This document shows, piece by piece, positions 13,061 through 23,079 of a DNA stretch of 64,000 nt. A model generated the notes under the pieces. The model did not search any database. It was not told the DNA's origin and saw nothing but the letters and a program-made list of their open reading frames with translations. Numbering within the stretch: position 1 is the first letter of the stretch; each line of letters begins with the position of its first letter. A program made the position numbers and the translations under genes. Location: contig SMSO01000004.1 in NCBI GenBank assembly GCA_004764695.1, positions 2,197,501 through 2,261,500 on the forward strand. The letters run 5' to 3'. This DNA comes from Schizochytrium sp. TIO01. Its lineage: Eukaryota; Sar; Bigyra; Thraustochytrida; Thraustochytriidae.

Positions 13061-13888
13061 CTTCCTCCTAAGTTCTTCTTTCCCCTCTGCCACATTTAAT
13101 CATGTTATTGAATGTGGTTTAAACTTGATTCAATTATAGTTATAAGCAATCACAAAATTATGATTGTTTTATCATTATTACTTTTTTACCTTTTTTACTT
13201 TATTTTATCTTTTAAGAGGGAAGTAAATAGTCTTGTTGGATTCACTCCTACTTACTTTTTTTTCCTTCCTGTCTCTCGCCTCTGTTTTGCCTTCTTTATT
13301 TTTCATTCTTTTCATGGCAACACTAACATTGCATTGAAAAACTCATTGTGATTTAGCCTTTTAATTCCTTTTAGCTTTCTCTGGAGTTGATTTAAATACT
13401 ACTTCCTTACTTACTTTCTTGGGGCCTCACACTATCATTAATATGGTGTCTGTCAAGTCAGCGCTCGGGCGGCGAGTCAGCGGCATCAAACCCGAATCAC
13501 CCTCGTTCTTCGAGCTCCGCCGCCCCGGCGCAGTGCCTCCCTAGAAGACCAACCCTCCTACCCTCCCACCCGAAGTAGCGAGGAGTCCTTTCTCCCCAGA
13601 CAAGCAAAGTAAACTCCTGTTCAAGCAAACGCTCGTGCAGAGTCCAGCTCGAGTCCATCTCTTGTTGTTCTGTCGGTCCATCCAAACCCGAAAACCCCTC
13701 TTGGCTTGGCTGATCTCCAGATCACGAAGACAAGAAGACCACTACAACGAGAACAACAAGAACAGTGTGAGTTGCAGCCGAAAGATCGCCTCCCGTTGAT
13801 CCTGGCCGCAGCTCAAGTGCACCAGACCCCCAAACAAAGCAAAGAGCAGCAGCAGTACAAAGCCGCAGCACAAGCAAAAACCACAATA
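13061..13888 (+). promoter_or_regulatory. Upstream region of the MYB gene
   Basis: AT-rich sequence (13,080-13,430) changes at about 13,480 to a CT/CCG-rich stretch that probably contains the promoter and 5' UTR. The coding frame stays open upstream of the first ATG as far as a TTG at 13,706, but no in-frame ATG occurs before 13,889. No clear TATA box or other known element was identified. Confidence 0.4.
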
Positions 13889-15706
13889 ATGGCCGAAGCA
13901 GGACGCCTTCTCCTTGAAGGCATGACCATCTCTGGCCCGTCCTCAATGGACGCGAACGAGAAGCGCATGACCAAGCGTCAGCTGTCCAATGGAACATACA
14001 ACAATGCCGCACCCGCGCCCCAGTTCCAGCGTGTATCATTCCTTGGTGCAAGGAAACCCGGTGTTGTGCCCCGCATGTGGACCGCCGCCGAAGATGAGAA
14101 CCTCCGCGCCGCTGTTGCCAAGCACGGCGAGAAGAACTGGCGCAACATCGCCGAGGAGATCGAGGGCCGCAACCACCTTCAGTGCCTCCAGCGCTGGAAG
14201 AAGGCCCTTAGACCTGGTCTCGTCAAGGGCCAGTGGACCAAAGAAGAGGACGCCCATCTTCTCGACCTCATCAAGACTTACACTGAGAAGAACAACATCT
14301 CCTCTGTGAACTGGCAGGCTATCTCTCAGCAGATTCATGGACGCAACGCCAAGCAGTGCCGCGAGCGCTGGTTCCTCAACCTTGACCCCTCAATTAACCG
14401 TGGACCCTGGACCCCCGCAGAAGACCGCTGCCTGCTCGAGCTCGCAGCTCAGTTCGGAGGCCGCTGGTCCCTCATCTCCAAGAACATGGAGGGTCGCACT
14501 GAGAACATGGTCAAGACCCGTTACCAGAGCCTTCAGCGCCAGGAAGCTCGCTCTCGTGGCTGGACTGATAACGAGGACAACACCCTCATCCAGGCAGCCA
14601 TGATGTTTGGACGCAACTGGACCAAGATCTCTAAGCAGCTCCCGGGACGCTCCAAGGGCCAGGTCCGCAAGCGGTTTACCCAGGTCACCCAAAACCGCCC
14701 CGATATTGTACAGCAGATCGAGAACATCGAGGAGCAAATCGCAAACGGACGCATCGCCGTACCAGAACTCCCCCCTGCACCTATTCAGCCCATCGCCACA
14801 AGCTCCCTCCCACACACCGCAGCGCTTGTTGGCGGCAACAACTCCGGATACGGCATGGCTCACCAGCACGGAGGTTACAACTTCGCACCGTCGCAGCAGC
14901 CCACACCGCCCCCGCAACCGAACGGCAACATGCCCTATGTTTCTGACTTCGGCATGGACAGCTTCGCATCAACCATGGGAAACAAGCACGCCAGCGGACA
15001 GCAGGACCGCCAAAAGGGTATGTTCCGCAAGTACGGAAGCTCCTGGATGGCCGGCATCGCCGACAATCTCGATGGATCCAACCCAGCACAGCTCTCCTCC
15101 TATTCGTCCACTTTGGGCGGTCTTAACAACATGCGAAGGACCAGCTCTCAGAAGATCCTCGGAGACATCTTTCGCTCCAGCGATGGTGCTGAGAACCTCA
15201 TGCCGCCTCCCTCCATGCAGTCTGCTGGATCCGCAGGCATGCAGCGCCCCCAGGATACCAACTTCATGCTCCTTGACAAGTTTCTTGCCAACGAGTCTGG
15301 TCCCAACGTGAACAACATCAACAACATGAACGGTGGCTCACCAGGTACCACTGACACCTCCGAGTTCCCCCCCTCCCTTGGCGGCGAGGCACCCCCTCTC
15401 AACCGTCAGCAGCACCACCAACACCAGCAGCAACAGCAGCAGAAGGGTCTTCGCGCCTACAACTCGTGGGGCTCCGTCGGTGGCATGAACTCTGGATCCG
15501 GTAACGACTTTGCCCAGCTCTTCTCTGTTGACTCCAACATGGGAATGCAGTCCGGTGTTGGCTCCAGTGGTAGCAACTTCAACTTTGGCGGCCCCTCCAA
15601 GTCTCTTCAGCACAAGATGTCTAGCTCCAACTGGCAGACTGGCCCTGTGCTTCACCAGTACGAGAGCGCTGGTGGTGACATGAAGAACCTCCTCAACATG
15701 CTCTAA
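13889..15706 (+). CDS. Four-repeat MYB (SANT) DNA-binding protein
   Basis: A 605-residue protein, probably a nuclear sequence-specific DNA-binding regulator. The first ATG in the open frame is 13,889; translation from 13,706 would need a TTG start. Four consecutive MYB repeats are visible at about residues 64-108, 115-165, 173-215 and 224-266. Repeat tryptophans are W64/W84/W103, W116/W142/W161, W174/W193 with Y212, and W225/W244 with F263. Repeat 2 carries an extra loop of about six residues between its first two tryptophans. The junction motif KQCRERW at 155-161 matches the c-Myb R2 recognition helix, so R1-R3 align with 3R-MYB proteins and the fourth repeat is additional. The C-terminal half is rich in Q, N, S, G and P and resembles an activation or disordered region. 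Codon use is GC-rich and biased. Family assignment is firm; target genes are unknown. A SNAPc4-type role is possible but less likely, given the c-Myb-like R2/R3. Confidence 0.93.
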   Translation: MAEAGRLLLEGMTISGPSSMDANEKRMTKRQLSNGTYNNAAPAPQFQRVSFLGARKPGVVPRMWTAAEDENLRAAVAKHGEKNWRNIAEEIEGRNHLQCLQRWKKALRPGLVKGQWTKEEDAHLLDLIKTYTEKNNISSVNWQAISQQIHGRNAKQCRERWFLNLDPSINRGPWTPAEDRCLLELAAQFGGRWSLISKNMEGRTENMVKTRYQSLQRQEARSRGWTDNEDNTLIQAAMMFGRNWTKISKQLPGRSKGQVRKRFTQVTQNRPDIVQQIENIEEQIANGRIAVPELPPAPIQPIATSSLPHTAALVGGNNSGYGMAHQHGGYNFAPSQQPTPPPQPNGNMPYVSDFGMDSFASTMGNKHASGQQDRQKGMFRKYGSSWMAGIADNLDGSNPAQLSSYSSTLGGLNNMRRTSSQKILGDIFRSSDGAENLMPPPSMQSAGSAGMQRPQDTNFMLLDKFLANESGPNVNNINNMNGGSPGTTDTSEFPPSLGGEAPPLNRQQHHQHQQQQQQKGLRAYNSWGSVGGMNSGSGNDFAQLFSVDSNMGMQSGVGSSGSNFNFGGPSKSLQHKMSSSNWQTGPVLHQYESAGGDMKNLLNML

Positions 15707-16683
15707 GTGTACACTTGTCTTTTATTGGTTTCTTTGATCTGCCTGCCCCCCCCGACGACAGACAACCTATATAACACAAACACATTGCCTGTCTCTTCCT
15801 GCCGCTGATGATGATGATGATCTATGACTGATGCCTGCCATCCCCGTTTCTTCTTCACGATTTGTTCCTCGTGTTTACCATCACACGATGCAGCATTTCC
15901 TCCTTTACCCTTTTTCACGGTACATAATATCTTGCAATTGTGAACTCTCCCGCCTCTCTCACTGCACATGCACACATAAACCTTTTTTCGAGAGAGAGCG
16001 CGCGCAGGGATCCCTACCTGGAATGGAACAAAATGCAATGCATGAACATAGTCTATAACAAAAAAAGATTTCGTGCATAGTTTTTCATGCACGAAAAACA
16101 AGCGCAGTGCAGCGTTTGATTTGTTTTCCTTCCACACACACAAGTGCCCTCTGCTCACAAAGTCACTCACATTTCCTTTCCATGACTACGACTCACAATA
16201 CGCGAGCCGCAAGACTGTTGAAACACCACTCTTCAGAGACGAACAACTGTAACGATATAAATTTTCTCACTCCTTTTATCCATTTCCCCTTTTTTTTTTT
16301 TGCAAACATTACACCAACAAATCACTGATTATATATATGCTTCAAATTGTTACTGCAAAGATTTGTAATTCTTGTTCCGTGCCTCGTATCAAGTTCTCAC
16401 AAGAATAGGTAGGTAGTGTACTTCCTTCTTTGATGATCAATCCTCACTATGAACTTTCTTGGTTTGGCCTGTGCTGTATATCTTTCCAGCTTTCTTTGTT
16501 CACGAAAATTTCCACACTCATTTCTCTCTCAGGACATTTTGTGAGTATAAGTAGTGCATGTATCAGAGCATAGTCAAGCTACTTTCAGTATTACCCATCA
16601 CAGTCCTGGGAAACTCTAGTCAAACTAGAAAAAGAAGATGCAAAGGAGGAGAAACAAAAACAAACAATATCATTAATCGTTTA
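15707..16683. other. Convergent intergenic region (MYB and epimerase 3' ends)
   Basis: The two genes converge here. It holds a short ATG run (about 15,798-15,812), a 10-bp perfect stem-loop at 16,069-16,096 (listed separately) and AT-rich sequence. No coding gene was seen. Confidence 0.7.
16069..16096. other. Perfect 10-bp stem-loop downstream of MYB
   Basis: TTTCGTGCAT (16,069-16,078) and ATGCACGAAA (16,087-16,096) are exact reverse complements, separated by an eight-base T-rich loop. The element starts 363 nt after the MYB stop and about 590 nt downstream of the epimerase stop. It could be a 3' UTR structure, a 3' end signal between convergent genes, or a palindromic protein site. No family was recognised. 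Confidence 0.6.
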
Positions 16684-17409
16684 TTACATTTTACAGACGT
16701 CAGCGTCGAGACGTACACACTGGTCCGTGCCTTTAAAGTCAGGCAAATCCGTCAGGTTGTACTTTTCACGGTACTTTGGAGGCAAGAAACGACCACCCAA
16801 ATAGTGGTGTTCGCCGGTAAAGTGCGCTGCACAAAGCTTTGGGGCTGTCAGTGAAATCAACATTGAAGGACGAATCCCATCACCGTTGACATCACCTTCC
16901 TCTACATCCCAGCCTGAAGGAATATCCACAGAGGCAATCGGTAAGTCTGTTGTTTTCAAACGATCCATGATGGTGTCAAATGGCGCACGCACGCCACCAC
17001 TTGGGGAAAAGGAGAATCCAAAAATCGCATCAACCACCATATCATACTGAGCCTTGTCAAATGCCTCGGGAGTATCCATGATCACAGGAACGTCAAGATC
17101 GTCAAGTTGCGCGAGTAATGCAGAATAAAAAAGACCAGTGCCAGAATCCTTGGGTTTCTTCGGGTACAGAACAGTTGGCTTGTATCCAAAATGATACAAA
17201 TGCCGAGCTGCAACAAGGCCGTCTCCGCCATTGTTACCAGGCCCGCACACTACAAGCATACGGGTAGCCACAGGCCAAACTGCTGCGATAGCACAAGCCA
17301 CCGAAAGCCCAGCGAGCTCCATAAGTTGCTCAAGAGCAAAGCCTGGCGTTCCCATGAGCTCCTGATCGAGTTGTTGCGCTAGGCGCTGACCCAACATCAA
17401 GTGACGCAT
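16684..17409 (-). CDS. NAXE: NAD(P)H-hydrate epimerase
   Basis: A 241-residue enzyme that epimerises the R and S forms of damaged NAD(P)H hydrate, so that the partner dehydratase (not in this window) can repair them. The YjeF_N fold is complete: the N-terminal helix with DQELM and QLMELAGLS (residues 15-36), the phosphate-binding loop GPGNNGGDG (56-64), the VVDAIFGFSF strand with D127, the VDIPSGWD signature (161-168) and a C-terminal HYLGGRF motif. These blocks match animal NAXE/AIBP closely. The start was set at ATG 17,409; the frame is open upstream for 44 codons but has no ATG, so an unseen 5' exon with a mitochondrial presequence is possible. An AATAAA hexamer overlaps the stop codon (16,680-16,685, minus strand), which suggests a very short 3' UTR. 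Confidence 0.95.
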   Translation of the reverse strand: MRHLMLGQRLAQQLDQELMGTPGFALEQLMELAGLSVACAIAAVWPVATRMLVVCGPGNNGGDGLVAARHLYHFGYKPTVLYPKKPKDSGTGLFYSALLAQLDDLDVPVIMDTPEAFDKAQYDMVVDAIFGFSFSPSGGVRAPFDTIMDRLKTTDLPIASVDIPSGWDVEEGDVNGDGIRPSMLISLTAPKLCAAHFTGEHHYLGGRFLPPKYREKYNLTDLPDFKGTDQCVRLDADVCKM

Positions 17410-18518
17410 CTTTGGCGAACCCTTTTGATGGATGATCGATAACTCACAGCAATCAAGCCCTACGTATCCTTTGACTCTGACAGTCAGCCCTCTAGCAGAG
17501 CAACCCCGAACAGTACACCTATGATCAACGCCTTTCTTCAAGTCTTCTAGACCTGGGTCTTCTATGCAGAATCAACCCGCCAATCTTCAAGCAGAGATTG
17601 GAGATCTGCAGCAGTCCTTCGCCTCGCTGCTGAAGCAAAAAAGGACCAAGGACGTTTCGATGCAACGTTAGCCTCCACCTAACTTTAAATCTAAGAGTTG
17701 AAGTTCTACACACAGAAAAGATTAAAAGAAGATTTCGAATACATAACTAGACGCCATGAGCTTAGTTCACATAGGCAAGGTCTTTGCAGCCTATTTAATT
17801 TGCAGAAACTGACTGTTTGCTAATTTTTAAATAAACGAATGCCTTGCAGCAATGCGTTTTAATCTTGGTATAACAAAATCAGAGTTAAAATCAATTGATT
17901 GGAGCTTGACAAGCACCTTGGTGAAGCTATGCTTTAACTTGAGTTTTCCTCTGGGTAAAAGGGTTGATAAAAACAGCTTCTGATTACAGAAAACACCATT
18001 CCATGGTATATTTTAAGAGCAAGTGAGCATGTTCTATTCTATAATGCTGACGGAATCAGTAGCACACATGACAAAAAGATCTTGTTTATTGAGGTTAATT
18101 ATGTTGACGTCAAATTGTTTCATTAGGCTGTGATAAGCTCTGTCTTGTAGATTGTATGATCCAGCAAGGCTTGGTTGTTCAGGATGCTGGAAAGAACTAG
18201 GATGCAAAGAAAGAGAGTCGCTTGTGACGCCAACAGAGACTAGTGGTAGCAGTTTTGCAAAAGGCGGGGAAGGGAATGCAAATGTGGTTTCATGGCAGGT
18301 TGTTCAAATGAAAGGAGACAATTTAGGCAAAGGGTGGTCGCTCATCGCACGGCGTGTGCCATGCGAACAAGCAATAATACCAACGAATCTCTCCCACGTT
18401 CCAAAACGATTTAATTGAATGCGCAGCCAGAGACACAAGGTATGATAAGCAAGTGATAAATGGGAAAGTATTAAAAGACCACCCCTGTACTCGTTTTTCG
18501 TACCATCGAAGGATTAGT
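17410..18518. other. Intergenic region between the epimerase and the bc1 chaperone
   Basis: Contains the 5' flank of the epimerase and the 3' flank of the bc1 chaperone gene, both on the minus strand. AT-rich, especially 17,690-18,130. No supported gene, repeat or RNA was seen. Confidence 0.6.
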
Positions 18519-19493
18519 TTAGTTCTGCTTGTCCGCAGCAGGCGCAGGCGCAGCAGCAGATGCTGCTGCAGCAGAAACAGACGCAGGGGCGGCGCCCTCC
18601 GTCGGGCGAGTCCACGAAGTCTCACGAGTCTCAACGTTCCACCAATAGGTGCGGCCATCAGCGGCCAGAGCAGGGCGCCATAATGATTCCAGCTCTGTAG
18701 GGTGAGCATCAAGCTCAAGCCAAGAAAGCTTGCCTTCAAAAACAGCATCACGGTCGAGGCGCTCGAGGCTGCTCACCTGGTTACGCACATAATCAGCAAG
18801 ACGGAAAACACACTCATCAGGCACGGACTCATCACTCTGGTAGACGTTACGCCAAAGAGCACTCCCGAGCTCAAGGTTCTCATCGTTAGTGATGTTGAGA
18901 CCGTGGTCGTAGGAAATGGCAGCAGCGAAGCACTTCTTCTGCACCTCAGAGAGGTGCTTGTTAACGGTGAGTTCGTGCACACCGGTTGCACGCACGTAGC
19001 GAGTAGTCTGTTCCCAGCAGGCATCAAACAGAGCCTCCTGAAGGTCGCGACCTCCCTCGTCCTCCACGAGAAGGCGACGGTGCACCATCCAGACGTGAAG
19101 CATTGTCAATTGCTGACGAAGGTGGAAATTCTGCACGTCATACCAGTCAATATTAAGGCCGAACGAGAGGTCTTTGTTTGCAATTTGAGCTTGCTCCTCG
19201 CAGCTCCGGTACAAGGCCTGGCCGTGGCGCAGGTCACGGCTCTCCTTGGTGTAGAAGCCGAGCAGACGAAGCACCCAACCGTAGCGCTTCTCAAGCATGG
19301 ACTCCTGCTGGTCGATTGTGGGAGGCCGCACGCCCTGGGCCAAAAGGCTCGTCGCACTTTTGTGAAAGTTTGCACGAGGAACAGCCCACACGCCCCAGCC
19401 CTCCTGAGGCTTGGTCATTGGGCGGCTTGATCGCAGGACGCTCGAGCGAGACGCATAGCGTTGCAAGAGGGGTTTGGCGAGCTTGGTCAACAT
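18519..19493 (-). CDS. Cytochrome bc1 assembly chaperone (Cbp3/UQCC1 family) with C-terminal WW domain
   Basis: A 324-residue protein starting at ATG 19,493. The first 25 residues are rich in R, K, S and L with no acidic residue, as in a mitochondrial presequence. Residues about 75-262 match the ubiquinol-cytochrome c chaperone domain: LTMLHVWM at 129-136, a middle helix with ACWEQTTRYVRATGV, AAISYDHGL at 181-189, ALWRNVY at 212-218, and the closing EGKLSWLELD at 253-262. The family (yeast Cbp3, human UQCC1) binds mitoribosomes and newly made cytochrome b during complex III assembly. The unusual part is residues 268-297, a good WW domain: W272, the YWWN core at 283-286, W294 and P297, with the 22-residue spacing of the two signature tryptophans. 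An Ala/Pro tail follows. Typical Cbp3/UQCC1 proteins end after the chaperone domain. The chaperone call is firm; the WW function (perhaps binding a proline-rich partner) is inferred. Confidence 0.9.
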   Translation of the reverse strand: MLTKLAKPLLQRYASRSSVLRSSRPMTKPQEGWGVWAVPRANFHKSATSLLAQGVRPPTIDQQESMLEKRYGWVLRLLGFYTKESRDLRHGQALYRSCEEQAQIANKDLSFGLNIDWYDVQNFHLRQQLTMLHVWMVHRRLLVEDEGGRDLQEALFDACWEQTTRYVRATGVHELTVNKHLSEVQKKCFAAAISYDHGLNITNDENLELGSALWRNVYQSDESVPDECVFRLADYVRNQVSSLERLDRDAVFEGKLSWLELDAHPTELESLWRPALAADGRTYWWNVETRETSWTRPTEGAAPASVSAAAASAAAPAPAADKQN

Positions 19494-21277
19494 TTTGCCA
19501 CGTCAAAGAAGAAAAAGTATGTCCAGCAAATTACAAACAACGACTTCAACTCAAGAAGCCTCGCGCAATTTCTCCAGATGGACTCCAAGACTGATCCGTC
19601 TCAAGGTGTTTCGTCCACGAGGTTTCTGAAAACCTTAAAACCAAAGCACAATTATACAGATGCTTGGCAGCAACCAGAAACTCGCGCTGCTAATAGCCCG
19701 AGGGGGTCTGGCGTCCGTGGCAAGCCTCGAAGGAGCGGCGGGGTTGTTGGCCCTTTCCACGAGCCGGCTCTGCAGCTCAGTGAACTGCTCGCGAGCGACG
19801 GTCGGTCGGCGCAGACGTGGAACGGGAACTAGTTCGAGGAATGGTTGAGTGACGCTGGATGCCGAGCAAACCAATCAACGAAATCATCAAAAGCAAAGAA
19901 AAGAAAAGAAAAGAAAGCAATACTATCAACAAATAACCAAAACACTACCTAAGGAGGGAGCCCTAGGGGCTGCTACTGATCACGTAGGCGCCGCTAACCA
20001 CACTCAACTACCTATTCTAAGCAGGAGTGGCGGCGATGATTGCATTGCAATGCAAAACATAACAAAGAACTTGAACGAATGCTCGCGTACTCTTGCTTCG
20101 ATGTTCATCATAACTCGCGTGCGACCATCGCCACCCAGCGGCCACTACCTAGGTCTCTTGGCAAGTTCGGATTGAGGGAGAAGACCCGGCTAGCTGACAA
20201 AGACTCGCCATTGATTGATTTATAATAGCTAAGCCAACCCAACTCGCTCACTGTGAGTGTGGTGTTCGAAGATAAATAAAATGAAATGTCAGATTCGCCA
20301 GCTCGCACACGTGCTTAATCACCGCACCTCGATGTTATATGTTTCTCGTTTCTACAACTACGGAGAACGCCAAGAACCTGCCCAGTTCCTGCATTCCGCT
20401 GCAATTCGTGCCTAAGAAACATCTTCGCTCTGCGCACAAACCCGAAGAACAGCGATTTCTTGCAGATGATTACATTACAGGACAGGTACGATCTACCTAC
20501 CTGTATGCTAGTAGTACCTACTGCTGCATTCTTTTGCTTCAGTCTCATGATTATAATTGCACTATTTTCAATACTTTTCTTCTCTGCTTTATCTACAACC
20601 ATTGATCACTCATTCGTGCGACGCCAGATTAAGAGTCGCTGCGGCAAAGAAAGAACTAGGCGAAACAGTAGGAGCGGAAGAACTCGCAGCACTGGCAGTG
20701 GTAGCAGTTAACGGTAGGGGGGGCTAAGGATGACTCACCGCGGGGCGCCTTGCCTAGGGGTATGGATTTAGGTAGGCAAAGGCTAACAGTGGGGAAAGGA
20801 GGAGGAAATGGAGGAGGAACTCAGAACTTGAGTTGCTATGGAATGGAATGCGAGGAATCAGAATTCTTGATGAATGAGGATGGATTATAGATAGATACCT
20901 GCAAGATTGCGTAAATGCAAAAATCTGAGATTTGTTGTAAGAGAACCTCATCTTTATCCCGGTTTCTTAACAGGTGATGGTACTTATGAAGACCCTTTTC
21001 AGGAGCGATGCGGTGAAGAAAATGTCGTGATACGGTAAAGATTCGTCTCCGAGACACAGATAGCTCTATCAAATAGAATTGACCACGGAGTTGACGGATC
21101 ATTAACGTGAGACCGTGCTTCGGGGCTGGAAAATAACGAGGTGCGTATTATTAGAACTTAAAACTCCTCAAGGGAGATTTTCTCGTAAGATTTTTCTTCG
21201 CGTCTTTTTCCCTTCTAAGTCATATGGCCAAGTTTAGAAAACATGCAAGTGAGGGACCAAGCAGCTACTTAGCTCGG
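19494..21277. other. Intergenic region between the bc1 chaperone and the MBOAT gene
   Basis: About 1.8 kb holding the chaperone 5' flank and the MBOAT 3' flank, both minus strand. Several CTACCTA/TAGGTAG words occur at about 19,942, 20,003, 20,147, 20,494 and 20,773. Open frames are short, unrecognised and mostly lack ATG starts. No RNA gene was identified. Confidence 0.6.
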
Positions 21278-22243
21278 TCATAACATACCGCCCATAAATG
21301 CAAGGGTGGGAGCTGCAACTAGAGGCAATGGTATACATACTGCTGCTAAAGTCCATACATGGCGCGCAAAAGTCGATTTCCAATATGAGATGCGCAAGGC
21401 ACGCTCGGCAATAACAAAGAAAGCTTGCACAACAAAATAACCCGTCATCATCAAAGAATATTCCGGGCTCAAACCAGCCACAAATAACGGCCAGACATGA
21501 ACAAATCCGCTCACCAAAAAGGTGGTCAACATAGCCAAAACAGGGCTAAAACCAAGACGATTCTGTAGTGGAATATAAATATGAGTCTGTAACAGCTGTT
21601 GAATTACAGTGTCCCAACACTTGCCCCAAAATTGGCCGACGCTCAACGCTGCCTCCGGCTGCTTCATCACACGTGGAACTTCAATATCTAGGAAAGCATT
21701 GTAGATTTGAAGCGAAGCATCAAAGAGTTTAAGAGATACTAGAGCATAGATGCCCACAGCAAGAGATCCAGCTGCGACAGAGAGGTTACGTGGCCAGGTG
21801 TCACGGGCCTGCAAAACAGCTAGACAGCCTACAAGCAAAAGAGAATCAAGCACTAAGCTCTTGATGCCCGTTTGTAGAATAGCCTTTCGTTCAGGCCAGG
21901 AGACACCTAAACGACAAAATCGCAAATCATGAAAGGTCAGGCCTACGTGCGCAATGCGGTGGATAATTGATACATTCTCAAACCTTTCGTTCGTACATGC
22001 CTGCCAGTTTCGAAGAAAGTAAAACGGCGCAGCCATGCTAACAAGCCCTAGAGCAGCACCTTCTGACCGTGACACAACAAATGGACTCAAGAGAATAGGA
22101 AAACATGCCAATACACCGAGATACTTGCGAAGCCATGAACCTTTTTCAAAATGCTGCTTTGCAAATTTGTCGACCAACGTGCTCACGACGGATCCTTGCG
22201 TCCAGGCGCACGCCCACACCGCCAGTCCGGGCACTGTGCTCAT
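21278..22243 (-). CDS. Membrane-bound O-acyltransferase, wax synthase-like
   Basis: A 321-residue multi-pass membrane protein starting at ATG 22,243. Hydrophobic segments recur through the chain (for example 41-58, 131-146, 153-171, 232-252, 262-280 and 295-314). The segment SVGQFWGKCW (201-210) followed by TTFLVSGFVHVW (240-251) is the signature of the plant-type wax synthase branch of the MBOAT family, with H249 as the probable catalytic histidine. Such enzymes, usually in the ER, move a fatty acyl group from acyl-CoA to a fatty alcohol, diacylglycerol or sterol. Length is close to plant wax synthases (about 340-350 residues). The acyl acceptor cannot be told from sequence. If the host is an oil-rich thraustochytrid, a role in neutral lipid synthesis would fit, but that is inference. 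Confidence 0.8.
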   Translation of the reverse strand: MSTVPGLAVWACAWTQGSVVSTLVDKFAKQHFEKGSWLRKYLGVLACFPILLSPFVVSRSEGAALGLVSMAAPFYFLRNWQACTNERFENVSIIHRIAHVGLTFHDLRFCRLGVSWPERKAILQTGIKSLVLDSLLLVGCLAVLQARDTWPRNLSVAAGSLAVGIYALVSLKLFDASLQIYNAFLDIEVPRVMKQPEAALSVGQFWGKCWDTVIQQLLQTHIYIPLQNRLGFSPVLAMLTTFLVSGFVHVWPLFVAGLSPEYSLMMTGYFVVQAFFVIAERALRISYWKSTFARHVWTLAAVCIPLPLVAAPTLAFMGGML

Positions 22244-23079
22244 CTTCGTTCACAATTTTTTAAGTACTGCTTTCCTTGACTCTATGAAGGCTCAAATGTC
22301 AAACGTCTGCCGCAAGACCCGCCCTTGTGAGGTCTCCAGCTGTTTCTGGCGACCTAGAGAAGAGGCGAACGCGTATGGCACGGCGCACCCAGTGTTTGCG
22401 GACTACTCTTGTAATTCAATTGGATGCAGATGCACACATAGTAAGTAAGTAACTAACAAGGACCATTGTGCCTACTAGATAGCTGCAGATTGAGAGGTTG
22501 CGTGCCAGAACAGATATGATTTAGAAACACGTGGACATTGAAAAAGATGCCTGCATCACCACATGATATCCCCAAAGGTACCTGAGCAACCTATACTTGC
22601 ACAGAAGGAGAAAATCTTTGAAATACGCCGTGGCATGGAAATAACTAACTGAGAGAGAGAAAAAAAATTATTGGTCCTAATATTTTTTATAATTAAAAGT
22701 AGATTGAAGACGATGCGAGAACATTAAAATAGGAAAGTACACACGTTATCAAAAGTCCGCGGGAAATGAGTTGCGCGCGGATCTCGTTTTGCTCTTTGCA
22801 CGCGCTGTCAATTACAGCACAAGCAAGAGATCATGGACTAGGACGTGCGATTACCTCTGTCGCACTGTTGGCAAGTGGATAAATCAAAGTGAAGCCCCGC
22901 TAGTGTAGGCGAAAGATTGCTCGGCGTATCGGGCAAGAAGCTCACAGCGCTTTGAGTAAACCTGTGCTGGCCTTGTGTGCTGGGCCACTTGGTTCGGTCT
23001 GAAGCAAAGCAACATCTGAGAGAAAAACTTTGCGTGGGAGCCTGGACATATTCCAGGTACATTTTTGCAATCGACAACA
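22244..23079. promoter_or_regulatory. Divergent promoter region between the MBOAT and EF-hand genes
   Basis: The two genes are transcribed away from each other across 836 bp, so this interval must hold both promoters. The middle part (about 22,640-22,760) is AT-rich. No specific element was recognised. Confidence 0.5.

Noticed and set aside
13706-13888. N-terminal extension of the MYB protein upstream of its first ATG
   Set aside because: The frame is open but begins at TTG; the first ATG is 13,889, and the extension is Gln-rich without a domain.
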